Positions 27,872 through 36,600 of a stretch of 64,000 nt of DNA are shown one piece after another. A model generated the notes under the pieces. It was given only the letters and a program-made list of their open reading frames with translations. It was not told the DNA's origin and ran no database searches. The translations under genes and the position numbers were made by a program. Within the stretch, counting starts at the first letter, position 1, and every line of letters starts with the position of its first letter. The stretch is from Cerasibacillus terrae (lineage in GTDB: Bacteria; Bacillota; Bacilli; Bacillales; Amphibacillaceae): NCBI RefSeq assembly GCF_008039555.1, contig NZ_VDUW01000005.1, forward strand, positions 124,001 through 188,000, written 5' to 3'.

Positions 27872-29605
27872 TTAATTTTTCGGTTTAATTAATAAACCAC
27901 CATCACCTTTTAAGTATTTTTCTATACCTTCAGCTGCACGATATGCAAGGGCACCTACTGTAGCTGTTGGGTGACGGTCACCGAAATGAGGCATTGCAGA
28001 CGCACCAACAACAAATAGGTTTTCTGCATCCCACATTTGTAGGTATGTGTTTACTGCAGATGTTTCTGGGTCTTCTCCCATTGTAACACCACCAGCATAG
28101 TGTGCGCCATTGTATACATGGTCAAATTCTTCCGGAACTTCGTCAACATCTACAATGTCTGCTCCCATTTTCTCCATGATTTCTTTACTTTTTTCAATAC
28201 CGTATTTGGCAATATTACGGTCTTGATCTGTGTATTTATTTGTTACACGTAGTAATGGATCACCGAATGTATCTTTATAAGTTGGGTCTAAGTCTAGGTA
28301 GTTATGCCACCATGGTAAAACACCTGGTGTGAACCAAACCGTTAAATGACGGTTTGCGTAGAATAGAGATTTCTCTTTCCATTCTTTCCCCCAAGACGGT
28401 GTGCCTTTTGGTACCATATTATTATTGATTGGCGCATCCCCGTACTGTCTAATTTCCACACCACCACCGTGTAGAAAATCTGTTTTCGAGTTATCGATAT
28501 GCTCACCAGTTAAATCACTAAACGTAGCACCTAATGCTCCTCCACCCATATGTAGATTAAATTTCTTATCATTAAAGAAACCATGGGCTCCTAAGAATGT
28601 GATGTTAAATTGTCCGGTAAAGTTACGGCCAATAACACCTGTTTTTGTTTTAGGATCATATGGCTTTCCAATTTGTGACATCATTAAAAGACGGTTATTT
28701 GCTAATGTGAATGCACCGAGAACAACAACATCTGCTGGTTGTTCATATTCTTGACCTGTCATCATATCAACATAGATAACGCCTGTTGCTTTTTTACCAT
28801 CATATGTCACACGACGTGCATAGGCATGTGTTCGTAATTCGAAATTACCTGTTTCTTTTGCTGTTGGAATCACCGTTACAATAGGGTCAGATTTTGCACC
28901 GAAGTCACAGCCATAATGTGTACAGTAAGAACAGTATTGACATTGGTTAATCATTTGTCCATCTGGGTTTTCATATGTTTGTGTTACGTTTGCAGAAGAT
29001 ATTTGGAATGGATGGTATCCCAATTCTTTTGCCGCATCTTTAAATAGACGTAAATTTGGTGTTTCAACAGTTGGTGGGTTGGGATATTCAGATGAACGTT
29101 CTGCTCCTATTGGATCCTCTTCTCCAGAGATACCTGCTGTTTTCTCCCAACGATCATAATATTTCTCAATCTCATCATAGCTAATTCCCCAGTCACGTAA
29201 TAGGGAGCCTTCAGGGATTCGATCTTTTCCATAGCGTTTTTCAATTTCTGAACGAATTTCAAATTCAAATGGATTCCAACGATATGTAGCTCCTGCCCAG
29301 TGAACACTACTGCCACCTAAGTTGTTTCCAACCATCATTTCATCTTGCGTTCTTACAGGTAATGCTGTTTTATCCATATCCGTTCTTGATGTAATTGTTT
29401 CTAAACTTAAATCTTGCATAATATATTTACGAGACATATAACGCAACTCGTCTTTTGCTCCGATATAGTCCTTGGTTGATTTATCTTCTCCACGTTCAAG
29501 TGCAACAACTTTATAACCAGCTTTTGCAAGTTCTGCTGATACAACGCCGCCAGACCAACCTGTCCCAACAACAACGACGTCTACTTTATCTAATTTCTTA
29601 GGCAT
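27872..29605 (-). CDS. GMC-family FAD oxidoreductase, gluconate 2-dehydrogenase flavoprotein subunit
   Basis: 577-residue FAD enzyme that oxidises sugars, sugar acids or related alcohols at the outer membrane face. The FAD motif GTGWSGGVVSAELAKAG is at about residues 13-29; HFGDRHPTATVGALAYRAAEG near the C-terminus fits the GMC active site. CQYCSYCTHYGC at about residues 220-230 is the cysteine cluster used for a 3Fe-4S centre in bacterial FAD-glucose/gluconate dehydrogenases. It has no signal peptide and is probably carried through Tat by its twin-arginine partner encoded just upstream. The cytochrome c subunit found in Gram-negative homologues is absent. Substrate cannot be told from sequence. 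Confidence 0.87.
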   Translation of the reverse strand: MPKKLDKVDVVVVGTGWSGGVVSAELAKAGYKVVALERGEDKSTKDYIGAKDELRYMSRKYIMQDLSLETITSRTDMDKTALPVRTQDEMMVGNNLGGSSVHWAGATYRWNPFEFEIRSEIEKRYGKDRIPEGSLLRDWGISYDEIEKYYDRWEKTAGISGEEDPIGAERSSEYPNPPTVETPNLRLFKDAAKELGYHPFQISSANVTQTYENPDGQMINQCQYCSYCTHYGCDFGAKSDPIVTVIPTAKETGNFELRTHAYARRVTYDGKKATGVIYVDMMTGQEYEQPADVVVLGAFTLANNRLLMMSQIGKPYDPKTKTGVIGRNFTGQFNITFLGAHGFFNDKKFNLHMGGGALGATFSDLTGEHIDNSKTDFLHGGGVEIRQYGDAPINNNMVPKGTPSWGKEWKEKSLFYANRHLTVWFTPGVLPWWHNYLDLDPTYKDTFGDPLLRVTNKYTDQDRNIAKYGIEKSKEIMEKMGADIVDVDEVPEEFDHVYNGAHYAGGVTMGEDPETSAVNTYLQMWDAENLFVVGASAMPHFGDRHPTATVGALAYRAAEGIEKYLKGDGGLLIKPKN

Positions 29606-29684
29606 TCCTTAAATCCTCCTTAATAAAAATCCAGTACTGAAAAAATCTCTTAATCTATTATTATCTATCATTAAGTTCTTTCAT

Positions 29685-30461
29685 TTATGGTTGATAGTCT
29701 TTTAAACTAATCGGATCATGCTTCACAAACTCTTCTGATTCAATTTCATTGATATATGCTGGACGTGGTCCTGGGAATTCACGCATTTTCCAGCCCATCA
29801 TATCTCTATTTCCACCATAAAGCGGATCAGCATATGCTCCTTCAATTGTCATTTGACGAAGTAATTGGAAGAATGATTCTGTTGAAGCACCTTTCATCTT
29901 CACTTTTCCCTCTTCAAAAGCAGCTAAAATTTCATCTTGCTTTTCACCTTCAATTTTGTCGAAGGATTCGTTATTCTTTTTTAGGCTAACTTGATTCATT
30001 GTTCGTAAGCCCTCTAACATCATGTCACCACGATTTAGTCGTGACTGATATCTCTCACTATTATTAATGTCTTTGAAAGGTCCTTGCATATACTCTTTTC
30101 CATTGTTACCAAATTCGCCCGCTAATTGGCGGTCAATAAAATATGGCACACCTAGCCATACTGCCCCTGGTCCATTATCGTCTTCTGGATAGATGCGTTC
30201 AACAGCCGCACTTAGAACATCAAAATCTTCCTTACGGTTGAAGAAAATTCTAGCATTTTTTCCGTCATCTTCTACAACTGTTTCTTTTGATGCTGGTTCA
30301 GATTGGAATTGGTTTGTTAATAATCCCCCAAATAAAGAACCACCAATCACACCACCCATAACAAGACCGGTGTTTTTTATGAATTTACGGCGGTCCATGC
30401 CCTTTTCGTTTGGATCTTGTCCATTTTTGTTTAATGTATCTTTTGTATGTTTTTCTGTCAC
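29685..30461 (-). CDS. Gluconate 2-dehydrogenase subunit 3 family protein, Tat-exported
   Basis: 258-residue small subunit. The N-terminus holds a twin-arginine signal, MDRRKFIKNTG followed by a hydrophobic stretch to about residue 45, and the mature part is the gluconate dehydrogenase subunit 3 fold (YPEDDNGPGAVWLGVPYFID). I placed the start at GTG 30461 because AGGAGG lies seven bases upstream; the frame is open eleven codons earlier without a site. It precedes the flavoprotein gene by 79 bp and tatA follows. The small subunit likely guides folding and export of the flavoprotein. Confidence 0.85.
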   Translation of the reverse strand: MTEKHTKDTLNKNGQDPNEKGMDRRKFIKNTGLVMGGVIGGSLFGGLLTNQFQSEPASKETVVEDDGKNARIFFNRKEDFDVLSAAVERIYPEDDNGPGAVWLGVPYFIDRQLAGEFGNNGKEYMQGPFKDINNSERYQSRLNRGDMMLEGLRTMNQVSLKKNNESFDKIEGEKQDEILAAFEEGKVKMKGASTESFFQLLRQMTIEGAYADPLYGGNRDMMGWKMREFPGPRPAYINEIESEEFVKHDPISLKDYQP

Positions 30462-30674
30462 GGTGCCCCTCCTCCTTGTGCTATAAATCATCAAAACAAT
30501 TCCACATAATTTATATAATCTAGTACTCTAAAAGTATAGTGGAATATTTTCACTATATTCACCGTAATAATAGGTATTATATATAGGAGTTTTAGGAATA
30601 TCAATTAAAAAAATCAAGCGAATTTTCTATCATTATCACACAATTTACTTTAAAGGTAGATTTTTTACATTTTT

Positions 30675-31262
30675 CTATTGAATAGCCTTGACATCCTCCA
30701 CAGCTTCTTCCTGTCCTTTATCCCCGACACCATCATATTTTTTCACGATTTTCCCTTTTGGATTCACTAGAAAAAAACTCGTCCCATGTGCTATTTGATC
30801 ATTTCCTGTACCAGGGCTTGCTTTTTGTAAAGATGTTTTAAAAGAGTTCACCGACAAATTCCGAATCGTTTCAAAGTCATATCCCGTTAAAAATGTCCAA
30901 TTACTAAAATCCACTTGATGTTCCTTGGCGTATTGCTTTAGAATTTCGGGTGTATCAAATTCCGGATCCACACTAAAGGAAACAATTTCAATATCTAGTT
31001 GTTTATCTTTAAATTGCTCTTGTAAGTGAACCATATTTTCCGTCATCACAGGACAAATCGTTGTACAGTTCGTATATACGAAACTCGCGATCCACCATTT
31101 TCCTTTCAAATCTTCCAAACTTAATTTTTCACTATCTTGTGTTGTATATTCAAAATCTGGCAATTGCTCTGACATATTTTCATCTATCTTTCCACCCATA
31201 CATCCCACTAGGAAAAATGGAAGAAAGAGTATAATGATAAAAAGCAAATGCAAACGCCTCAT
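30675..31262 (-). CDS. SCO1/SenC family copper-binding lipoprotein
   Basis: 195-residue thioredoxin-fold protein that helps assemble the CuA centre of cytochrome c oxidase. The signal segment ends in a lipobox (FLVGC), so it is anchored outside the membrane. Copper ligands are CTTICP (CxxxCP, about residue 64) and a His in IAHGTSFFLV at about 156. I chose ATG 31262 with GAAGGGTGA upstream. It resembles Bacillus YpmQ/BsSCO. Single gene; no oxidase genes are near. Confidence 0.92.
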   Translation of the reverse strand: MRRLHLLFIIILFLPFFLVGCMGGKIDENMSEQLPDFEYTTQDSEKLSLEDLKGKWWIASFVYTNCTTICPVMTENMVHLQEQFKDKQLDIEIVSFSVDPEFDTPEILKQYAKEHQVDFSNWTFLTGYDFETIRNLSVNSFKTSLQKASPGTGNDQIAHGTSFFLVNPKGKIVKKYDGVGDKGQEEAVEDVKAIQ

Positions 31263-31304
31263 TGTTTCACCCTTCCTTCTTGTAAAAATTTTAATGTAAA
31301 ACAT

Positions 31305-31785
31305 AACTACACCACTTTACCATAAAAAATATATAATTTTAAAAGATTATTTTAGATAGATGGGGAATAATTGGGTGAATTTATAATAAGGTGAAATATT
31401 GATTGAGGTAGGAAAAACAATACTATTCTATTTAGATAAAATGGCAATTACAATAGACGATATTTCCAACATAATGAAGTAAATAGTAATTTGTAACACC
31501 TACTTAAATGATTCAAATAGGAACATGATTAGATAGAAGAAAATCCGAATAATGTAGTACTAAAACAGCTCCACCTGTTTGCAGTGGAGCCGTTTCTATG
31601 TCTACTCTGATTATTAGTACTTCTTTATTTTGATGAACGACCATTTGGGTATTATCGCGTTGGTTTGGGTCTTCACCAACCTTATGAGTTACCATCTCTG
31701 GATATCACCAGATCATTTGGGCATTCATAATCCTTATGAGTGACTGTTGCAGGAATTTATTCAATCATTTAGGCACTCATAGCAT
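31305..31785. repeat. Intergenic region with a hairpin and diverged ~53-bp repeats
   Basis: No convincing gene. GCTCCAC / GTGGAGC at 31568-31590 forms a hairpin with A/T-rich flanks, possibly the terminator of the lipoprotein gene to the right. From about 31640 to 31785 two to three degenerate units share CTTATGAGT and TCATTT(G/A)GGCA(T/C)TCATA, spaced about 53 bp. Confidence 0.45.
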
Positions 31786-32637
31786 CTATTTAATATCAAC
31801 ATCAAACACAAATGGTTTGAATTCTAATTCATAGTTTTCTGATGACCCTTCTGCATGGTATTTCAATTCTTCAATTTCCTCATCAAGTTCTGGGAAAATG
31901 ATTACCCCTTCTGTTTCGATCCCTGGCAATATTTCAGACTGGATTTCAGGTAGTCCAGATTCATATACATCTATTTCTTCTAGTTGTTTATTTCCTGCGA
32001 GAATTTTTGAGTTAAATGAGTAAAAAGAAATTGGGTCATCCGATTCATTCGCAACCTTCAAATATACCCTTGTTTGATTTTCAGCTAATTCAATTTTTTG
32101 TAACTGTATATCATATCCATGTTGTGTAATGTTTTCATTGACTTCAATTGTTTCTTTAGTCGGTGCTACTACAGTAATATAATCTACTACTTCCACTTCA
32201 GTTGCTAAAATTGCCGGTGCTTCAATAGTTGCTCCAAAAGCATTTTCTCCGTCATAGACATCTTTGACGACTCCGGTTACTTTCACATAATCCTCACTTT
32301 TTACTTGAACATTTGAATCTTCTATTCCAACAATGGTGTTTTGTTCACTGTTTTCCGGATCAGCAAACATTTGAAAATAAACACCATCATCATCTTTTTC
32401 TGTCTCACTAAATACTTGGCCTGTTAATTCTACCTCATACCCTTTAAAATCTTTTGGATTGGTATACATTTTATCGATATCTTCTGCTTTTACAACACCT
32501 TTTGCTTTTGTTTCTTTAGTTGTAGATTCTTCACCCTTGGAGCCATCCGCTTCCTTCGCACTTCCAGATTCCTCTGTCCCACAAGCTGCTAATGCAAAAA
32601 CTACACTAATAAGGACAATCAACATTCTTCTAAGCAT
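31786..32637 (-). CDS. Lipoprotein with OB-fold-like and C-terminal immunoglobulin-like regions
   Basis: 283-residue predicted lipoprotein: signal segment with lipobox (ALAAC), then a Ser/Lys/Glu-rich linker to about residue 50. The next segment (about 55-150: YEVELTGQVFSE...YVKVTGVVKDVY) looks like the OB-fold used in tRNA_anti-like lipoproteins. The C-terminal part (about 160-280) looks like the DUF4352 type of extracellular beta domain. ATG 32637 is chosen because AAGGGG lies nine bases upstream; a TTG three codons earlier overlaps that site. Role unknown; single gene. Confidence 0.65.
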   Translation of the reverse strand: MLRRMLIVLISVVFALAACGTEESGSAKEADGSKGEESTTKETKAKGVVKAEDIDKMYTNPKDFKGYEVELTGQVFSETEKDDDGVYFQMFADPENSEQNTIVGIEDSNVQVKSEDYVKVTGVVKDVYDGENAFGATIEAPAILATEVEVVDYITVVAPTKETIEVNENITQHGYDIQLQKIELAENQTRVYLKVANESDDPISFYSFNSKILAGNKQLEEIDVYESGLPEIQSEILPGIETEGVIIFPELDEEIEELKYHAEGSSENYELEFKPFVFDVDIK

Positions 32638-32711
32638 AACATCCAACCCCTTTTTTATTTTATGATTACATTTTCACTATAGCATTTAGGGTGGACAAAA
32701 ATATGTATTTC

Positions 32712-32726
32712 AATTTTCATAAAAAA
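32712..32726 (+). promoter_or_regulatory. CodY-like box upstream of brnQ
   Basis: AATTTTCATAAAAAA matches 12 of 15 positions of the CodY consensus AATTTTCWGAAAATT. It is about 275 bp before brnQ, a typical CodY target. The remaining leader (32727-32999) shows no T-box; it contains CGAATGT...ACATTCG arms at about 32920-32976. Confidence 0.35.
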
Positions 32727-32999
32727 ATGATTCATAATAATTAAAGAATAATGAATAAAAATCCTTTTTGTGATAAAATATTTACATTAAAGAGAAAAGA
32801 CTTTCTATTTCAAAATGTGAAAGCGTTTACCTCTTTTGGTTTATTTTTAAACGGAAGCTACTTAAAGCTCTTATCCAACAAACAAGAAGTGTCAGAAGTT
32901 TCCTTACACACAGCATGCTCGAATGTTCTCACCACTTCATTCATCATTGCTCTTCGTAAAGATTCGTGACATTCGAAAACCCATTTTAGGAGGAAGCAC

Positions 33000-34352
33000 A
33001 TGCAGAAAAAATTATCTTTTGGACAATTATTAGCGATTGGTTTTATGTTATTAGCGATGTTCCTCGGAGCAGGTAATACAATATTTGCCCCAATGGTTGG
33101 GCAATTAGCAGGAACAAATACATGGGTTGCGATGGTTGGTTTTTTAATTACTGGGGTTGGCTTAGTTTTATTAGCTATTATTTCTCTTGCTATTTCTGGT
33201 GGTACGGTAGAAAATCTTGCAAGTAGAGTTGGTCCGAAATTCGGTGTTCTATTTTCAATCGCATTATTTCTAACACTCGGGCCGATATATGTCATCCCAA
33301 GGACAACATCTGTAGTATATGAAGTTTCCATTGCACCAATTCTAGATTCAACTAATTCTGGTAGTCTCATTCTATTCTTATTTTCTACTGTTTTTATTGT
33401 CTTAACCGTTCTACTGTCGTTAAATCCAAGTAAATTTGTTGACCGACTAGGTAAAATTATTACACCTATTTTCGGAACATTGTTAGCTTTACTAATTATA
33501 AAATCTTTCATTACACCGATGGGATCACCAAATACACCAAAAGAACCCTATTTGGATAATGTATTTTTCAAAGGATTTGTAGAAGGGTATTATACAATGG
33601 ATGTACTTGCAGCATTTATCTTTGGTGGTATTTTTATAAAAGCGATTCAAAATCAAGGTGTGACAGGTAAAAAGGAAACATCGATTGTTTTTATTAAATC
33701 TGGAATTATTACGGTGATTGGACTAGCCATTTTACAACTATCACTCGCATGGATTGGTGCTTCAAGTGTAGATGCGATTGGATATGCAAATAATGGTGGA
33801 GAAGTACTAGCATATAGTTCTCAATTTTTATATGGTGACATTGGTTTACTTATGATTGGGACAGTTATTTTCTTAACAGGAATCACAACGAATATTGCTT
33901 GTCTATCTTCTGTAGCAGAATATTTTAGCCGCATTTTCCCAACGGTTTCGTATCGAAAGTGGATTTATGTTTTAGCATTGATCAGTCTAGGTATCACTAA
34001 TTTCGGACTAGCAACCATCCTTGATATTGCTTCACCTATTTTATTATTATTGTATCCGCTTTCTATTGCATTGATTGTTCTATCTTTTACAAATAATTGG
34101 TTTAAAGGCCGCCAAGCTGTCTATGTAGGAACAATGATTGGTACTGGATTTGTTGCACTTTTAGACGCCATAAAAGAAGCTGGATTTTTCGTAGATTCAA
34201 TCAATCACGTATTCTCTTTCATTCCTTTATTCTCCATTGGGGCTGGGTGGATTGTAACAGGTCTTATCGGTGCTATACTTGGCTTTGTATACACCTTATT
34301 TAATCAATCAGATGCTGAAATATATCAAATGGAGGAGAGTAAAGAGGGGTAA
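33000..34352 (+). CDS. brnQ: Branched-chain amino acid:cation symporter BrnQ
   Basis: 450-residue LIV-II carrier that imports Leu, Ile and Val with Na+ or H+. About twelve membrane helices span the chain; the family opening MLLAMFLGAGNTIFAPMVGQ is at residues 14-33. TAGGAGGAAGCAC precedes the ATG. The same window holds the ilv-leu biosynthetic operon, so import and synthesis of the same amino acids are both represented. A hairpin overlaps the stop codon and ends the transcript. Confidence 0.93.
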   Translation: MQKKLSFGQLLAIGFMLLAMFLGAGNTIFAPMVGQLAGTNTWVAMVGFLITGVGLVLLAIISLAISGGTVENLASRVGPKFGVLFSIALFLTLGPIYVIPRTTSVVYEVSIAPILDSTNSGSLILFLFSTVFIVLTVLLSLNPSKFVDRLGKIITPIFGTLLALLIIKSFITPMGSPNTPKEPYLDNVFFKGFVEGYYTMDVLAAFIFGGIFIKAIQNQGVTGKKETSIVFIKSGIITVIGLAILQLSLAWIGASSVDAIGYANNGGEVLAYSSQFLYGDIGLLMIGTVIFLTGITTNIACLSSVAEYFSRIFPTVSYRKWIYVLALISLGITNFGLATILDIASPILLLLYPLSIALIVLSFTNNWFKGRQAVYVGTMIGTGFVALLDAIKEAGFFVDSINHVFSFIPLFSIGAGWIVTGLIGAILGFVYTLFNQSDAEIYQMEESKEG

Positions 34353-34369
34353 TCAATCCCCTCTTTTTT
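34341..34369. terminator. Bidirectional terminator overlapping two stop codons
   Basis: Perfect 9-bp stem AAAGAGGGG / CCCCTCTTT with an 8-nt loop. The loop contains the TAA of brnQ and, on the other strand, the TGA of the GNAT gene. T runs occur on both strands. Confidence 0.8.
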
Positions 34370-35051
34370 CATACTTTATTTTTCCGTTAGCTTGAATTTC
34401 AATCCCACAATATCCTAGTTTTAATAACTTCTCCTGCAACTTCATGTTATCAATGGGAACAAGCCTTTCATCCTTAACAGGTAATTCCGAAGTCTTATGT
34501 ACATGGCGGTACAGAATAAATCGTAATTTGCCGCCATATTTCTCTTTTACATGAACGATTCTCATTCCTAATGCGAATTTGTCTTTCAAACTCGGAATAT
34601 TATTCGGAGCAACAGTTGTTAATACATACTTAAAATTCGATTGTTTAACGAGTTCTATCAATATTTTCCCCATAAATGTTTGTAACCGATTCCCTCTGTA
34701 ACTAGGGTCTACCATCGATATTTCAGAATAGATAACTTCTGGAAATTCCCCTTTTGGAATTCGCGCATCATAGCCTAAATGTTCTGGATCATCAATATCT
34801 GGAATTAAAAATGCTCGACAGGCAATTAGACGTTCTTTTATAAAAACACCGATAAATAACCCGCCATCTAATAAAATATGTTGGATTTCGGAATCAGATA
34901 ATGTCACAAGCATGTTCGAGTCATGTAATTTTTCAACAACCGTATCTTGCAATCTGTTAATCTTTGGAATATCGTTCATGGTCAATCTTTGTATATGGAA
35001 AGATTCCCCACTTTTCAACTGCCCTTTTGTCAAAACTTCTCTCAACTGCAT
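34353..35051 (-). CDS. GNAT-family N-acetyltransferase
   Basis: 232 residues with an acetyltransferase core at about residues 15-185. The acetyl-CoA pyrophosphate loop is seen as VDPSYRGNRLQTFMGKILIE (residues about 114-133), with preceding beta strands (FIGVFIKERLIACRAFLI). ATG 35051 follows GGGAGTGTG. It is convergent with brnQ and directly abuts it. Substrate unknown. Confidence 0.75.
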   Translation of the reverse strand: MQLREVLTKGQLKSGESFHIQRLTMNDIPKINRLQDTVVEKLHDSNMLVTLSDSEIQHILLDGGLFIGVFIKERLIACRAFLIPDIDDPEHLGYDARIPKGEFPEVIYSEISMVDPSYRGNRLQTFMGKILIELVKQSNFKYVLTTVAPNNIPSLKDKFALGMRIVHVKEKYGGKLRFILYRHVHKTSELPVKDERLVPIDNMKLQEKLLKLGYCGIEIQANGKIKYEKRGD

Positions 35052-35184
35052 CACACTCCCGTTCTATTTATTGTATCTGCTTCCCACTGGAATTTCCTTT
35101 GTTTTTTCAAAGCATAAAGCACCCATAGGTTCATGCAAATAAGGTATGATAGAGAAAATCTCAAAAATCCGCCTCTTCGTTAGT

Positions 35185-35290
35185 GATGTGAGCTTGTCAT
35201 CCTGGGATGTACGCTTGTCGCCTGAAGATGATCTGCGGTTATCGGTCCGAGGATGTGCGCTTGTCACCTTGAGATGTGCGGCTTCCTGAA
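35185..35290. repeat. Array of five degenerate 21-bp repeats
   Basis: Units begin GATGTG(C/A)GCTTGTC at 35185, 35206, 35227 (25 bp, divergent), 35252 and 35273. The spacing is 21, 21, 25 and 21 bp. The same unit recurs at 37981-38046. It lies between two divergent genes, just before the Bcr/CflA exporter. Confidence 0.75.
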
Positions 35291-35351
35291 ATAGGTACTT
35301 ATTTTCTATTATTCTATAAATGTGCATTAGAATAAAGAAGGAGGAATTTAT

Positions 35352-36563
35352 TTGGCAAAGCAAATAGCAAAAGAAAAACCTATATCTACAGCAAAAATAT
35401 GGCTCGTTCTAATCCTTGGTTCATTAACTGCTTTCGGTCCACTTTCCATGGATATGTACCTACCAGCATTACCAGATGTGGCTAATGACCTACAGGCTTC
35501 CACATCACTTGTTCAATTGAGTCTAACAGCAACACTTCTTGGGCTTGGTGTCGGGCAATTATTTTTCGGACCATTAAGTGACATTCATGGAAGACGTCAC
35601 CCATTACTATTTACTTTATTTAGTTATGGTGTTGTTTCTTTACTCATTGGTCTTACTTCACATATTATGTGGTTCATTGTATTACGATTTTTTCAAGGTT
35701 TTACCGGGGCTGCTGGTGTCGTGATTGCCCGTGCATCCGCTCGTGATATGTATTCTGGAAAAGCATTGACAAAATTCATCGCACTTTTAGCATTGGTAAA
35801 TGGTGCAGCACCAATATTAGCACCTGTTGTCGGTGGTTTTGTTCTTCGTTATACAGAATGGGAAGGAATTTTTTATATCTTAGCAAGTATCGGTTTTATC
35901 ATGTTAATCGCTGTTTTGTTTCTTTTACCAGATACATTGCCTGAAGAAAAACGTGCGAAAGGTGGATTGTTTCAGACTTTAAAGACATTTAAAGGACTAT
36001 TATCTGACCGCTTTTTCATGGGGATTTCTTTCACACAAGCCTTTATGATGGCTGGTATGTTTGCCTATATTGCTGGTTCACCTTTTATTTTACAAAATTT
36101 GTATGGTGTGTCCCCACAAGAGTTTTCTTTATTCTTTGCACTTAATGGGCTAGGAATTATTGCGGCTGCTCAACTCACTGGGCGCTTAGCAGCGAAGTTT
36201 GAAGAAATTAACCTACTACGTGCGGGGATTTTCTACGGGGCAATTGGTGGCATTGGACTTTTATTTGTTGTATGGATGGAATTGTCCATTGTCTATATGG
36301 CCATTGCCTTGTTTATGATCGTATCAAGTGTTGGTATCATTTCTACCACATCCTTTTCACTCGCAATGGAAGCACAGGGAGATGCTGCTGGCAGTGCTTC
36401 TGCCTTTCTTGGCTTACTTCCATTTATTGCTGGTGGAATTGTTTCTCCACTTGTCGGTATAGCGGGGGATACATCTGCATTTCCGATGATGCTTATCATC
36501 GTCATTTGTCACCTGTTCGCGATTGTCTGCTATACATTTGCTAGAAAAAATCAAGCATCCTGA
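35352..36563 (+). CDS. Bcr/CflA-family multidrug efflux transporter (MFS)
   Basis: 403-residue major facilitator with twelve predicted membrane helices. The Bcr/CflA drug:H+ antiporter signature is clear: GPLSMDMYLPALPDVANDL at about residues 25-43, then FGPLSDIHGRRHPLLFTL (motif A) and RFFQGFTGAAGVVIARASARD. The start is TTG 35352 with AAGGAGG about eight bases upstream. Likely exports drugs or amino-acid-like compounds; substrate unknown. Single gene. Confidence 0.9.
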   Translation: MAKQIAKEKPISTAKIWLVLILGSLTAFGPLSMDMYLPALPDVANDLQASTSLVQLSLTATLLGLGVGQLFFGPLSDIHGRRHPLLFTLFSYGVVSLLIGLTSHIMWFIVLRFFQGFTGAAGVVIARASARDMYSGKALTKFIALLALVNGAAPILAPVVGGFVLRYTEWEGIFYILASIGFIMLIAVLFLLPDTLPEEKRAKGGLFQTLKTFKGLLSDRFFMGISFTQAFMMAGMFAYIAGSPFILQNLYGVSPQEFSLFFALNGLGIIAAAQLTGRLAAKFEEINLLRAGIFYGAIGGIGLLFVVWMELSIVYMAIALFMIVSSVGIISTTSFSLAMEAQGDAAGSASAFLGLLPFIAGGIVSPLVGIAGDTSAFPMMLIIVICHLFAIVCYTFARKNQAS

Positions 36564-36589
36564 CTAATTGAAAGAGGTGCTTGATTTTT
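36545..36589 (+). terminator. Terminator of the Bcr/CflA gene
   Basis: AAATCAAGCA pairs with TGCTTGATTT around a 20-nt loop, then TTT. It overlaps the end of the coding sequence and may also stop the convergent GntP transcript. Confidence 0.65.
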
Positions 36590-36600
36590 CATGTGTATAA

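Noticed and set aside
31399..31482. 27-codon frame from TTG after AAGGTGA
   Set aside because: Ribosome site fits but the peptide is too short and isolated to support.
32751..32969. 72-codon plus-strand frame before brnQ
   Set aside because: Poor start context and no recognisable domain; treated as leader DNA.
32727..32999. Possible T-box or riboswitch upstream of brnQ
   Set aside because: No T-box sequence or conserved aptamer core seen.
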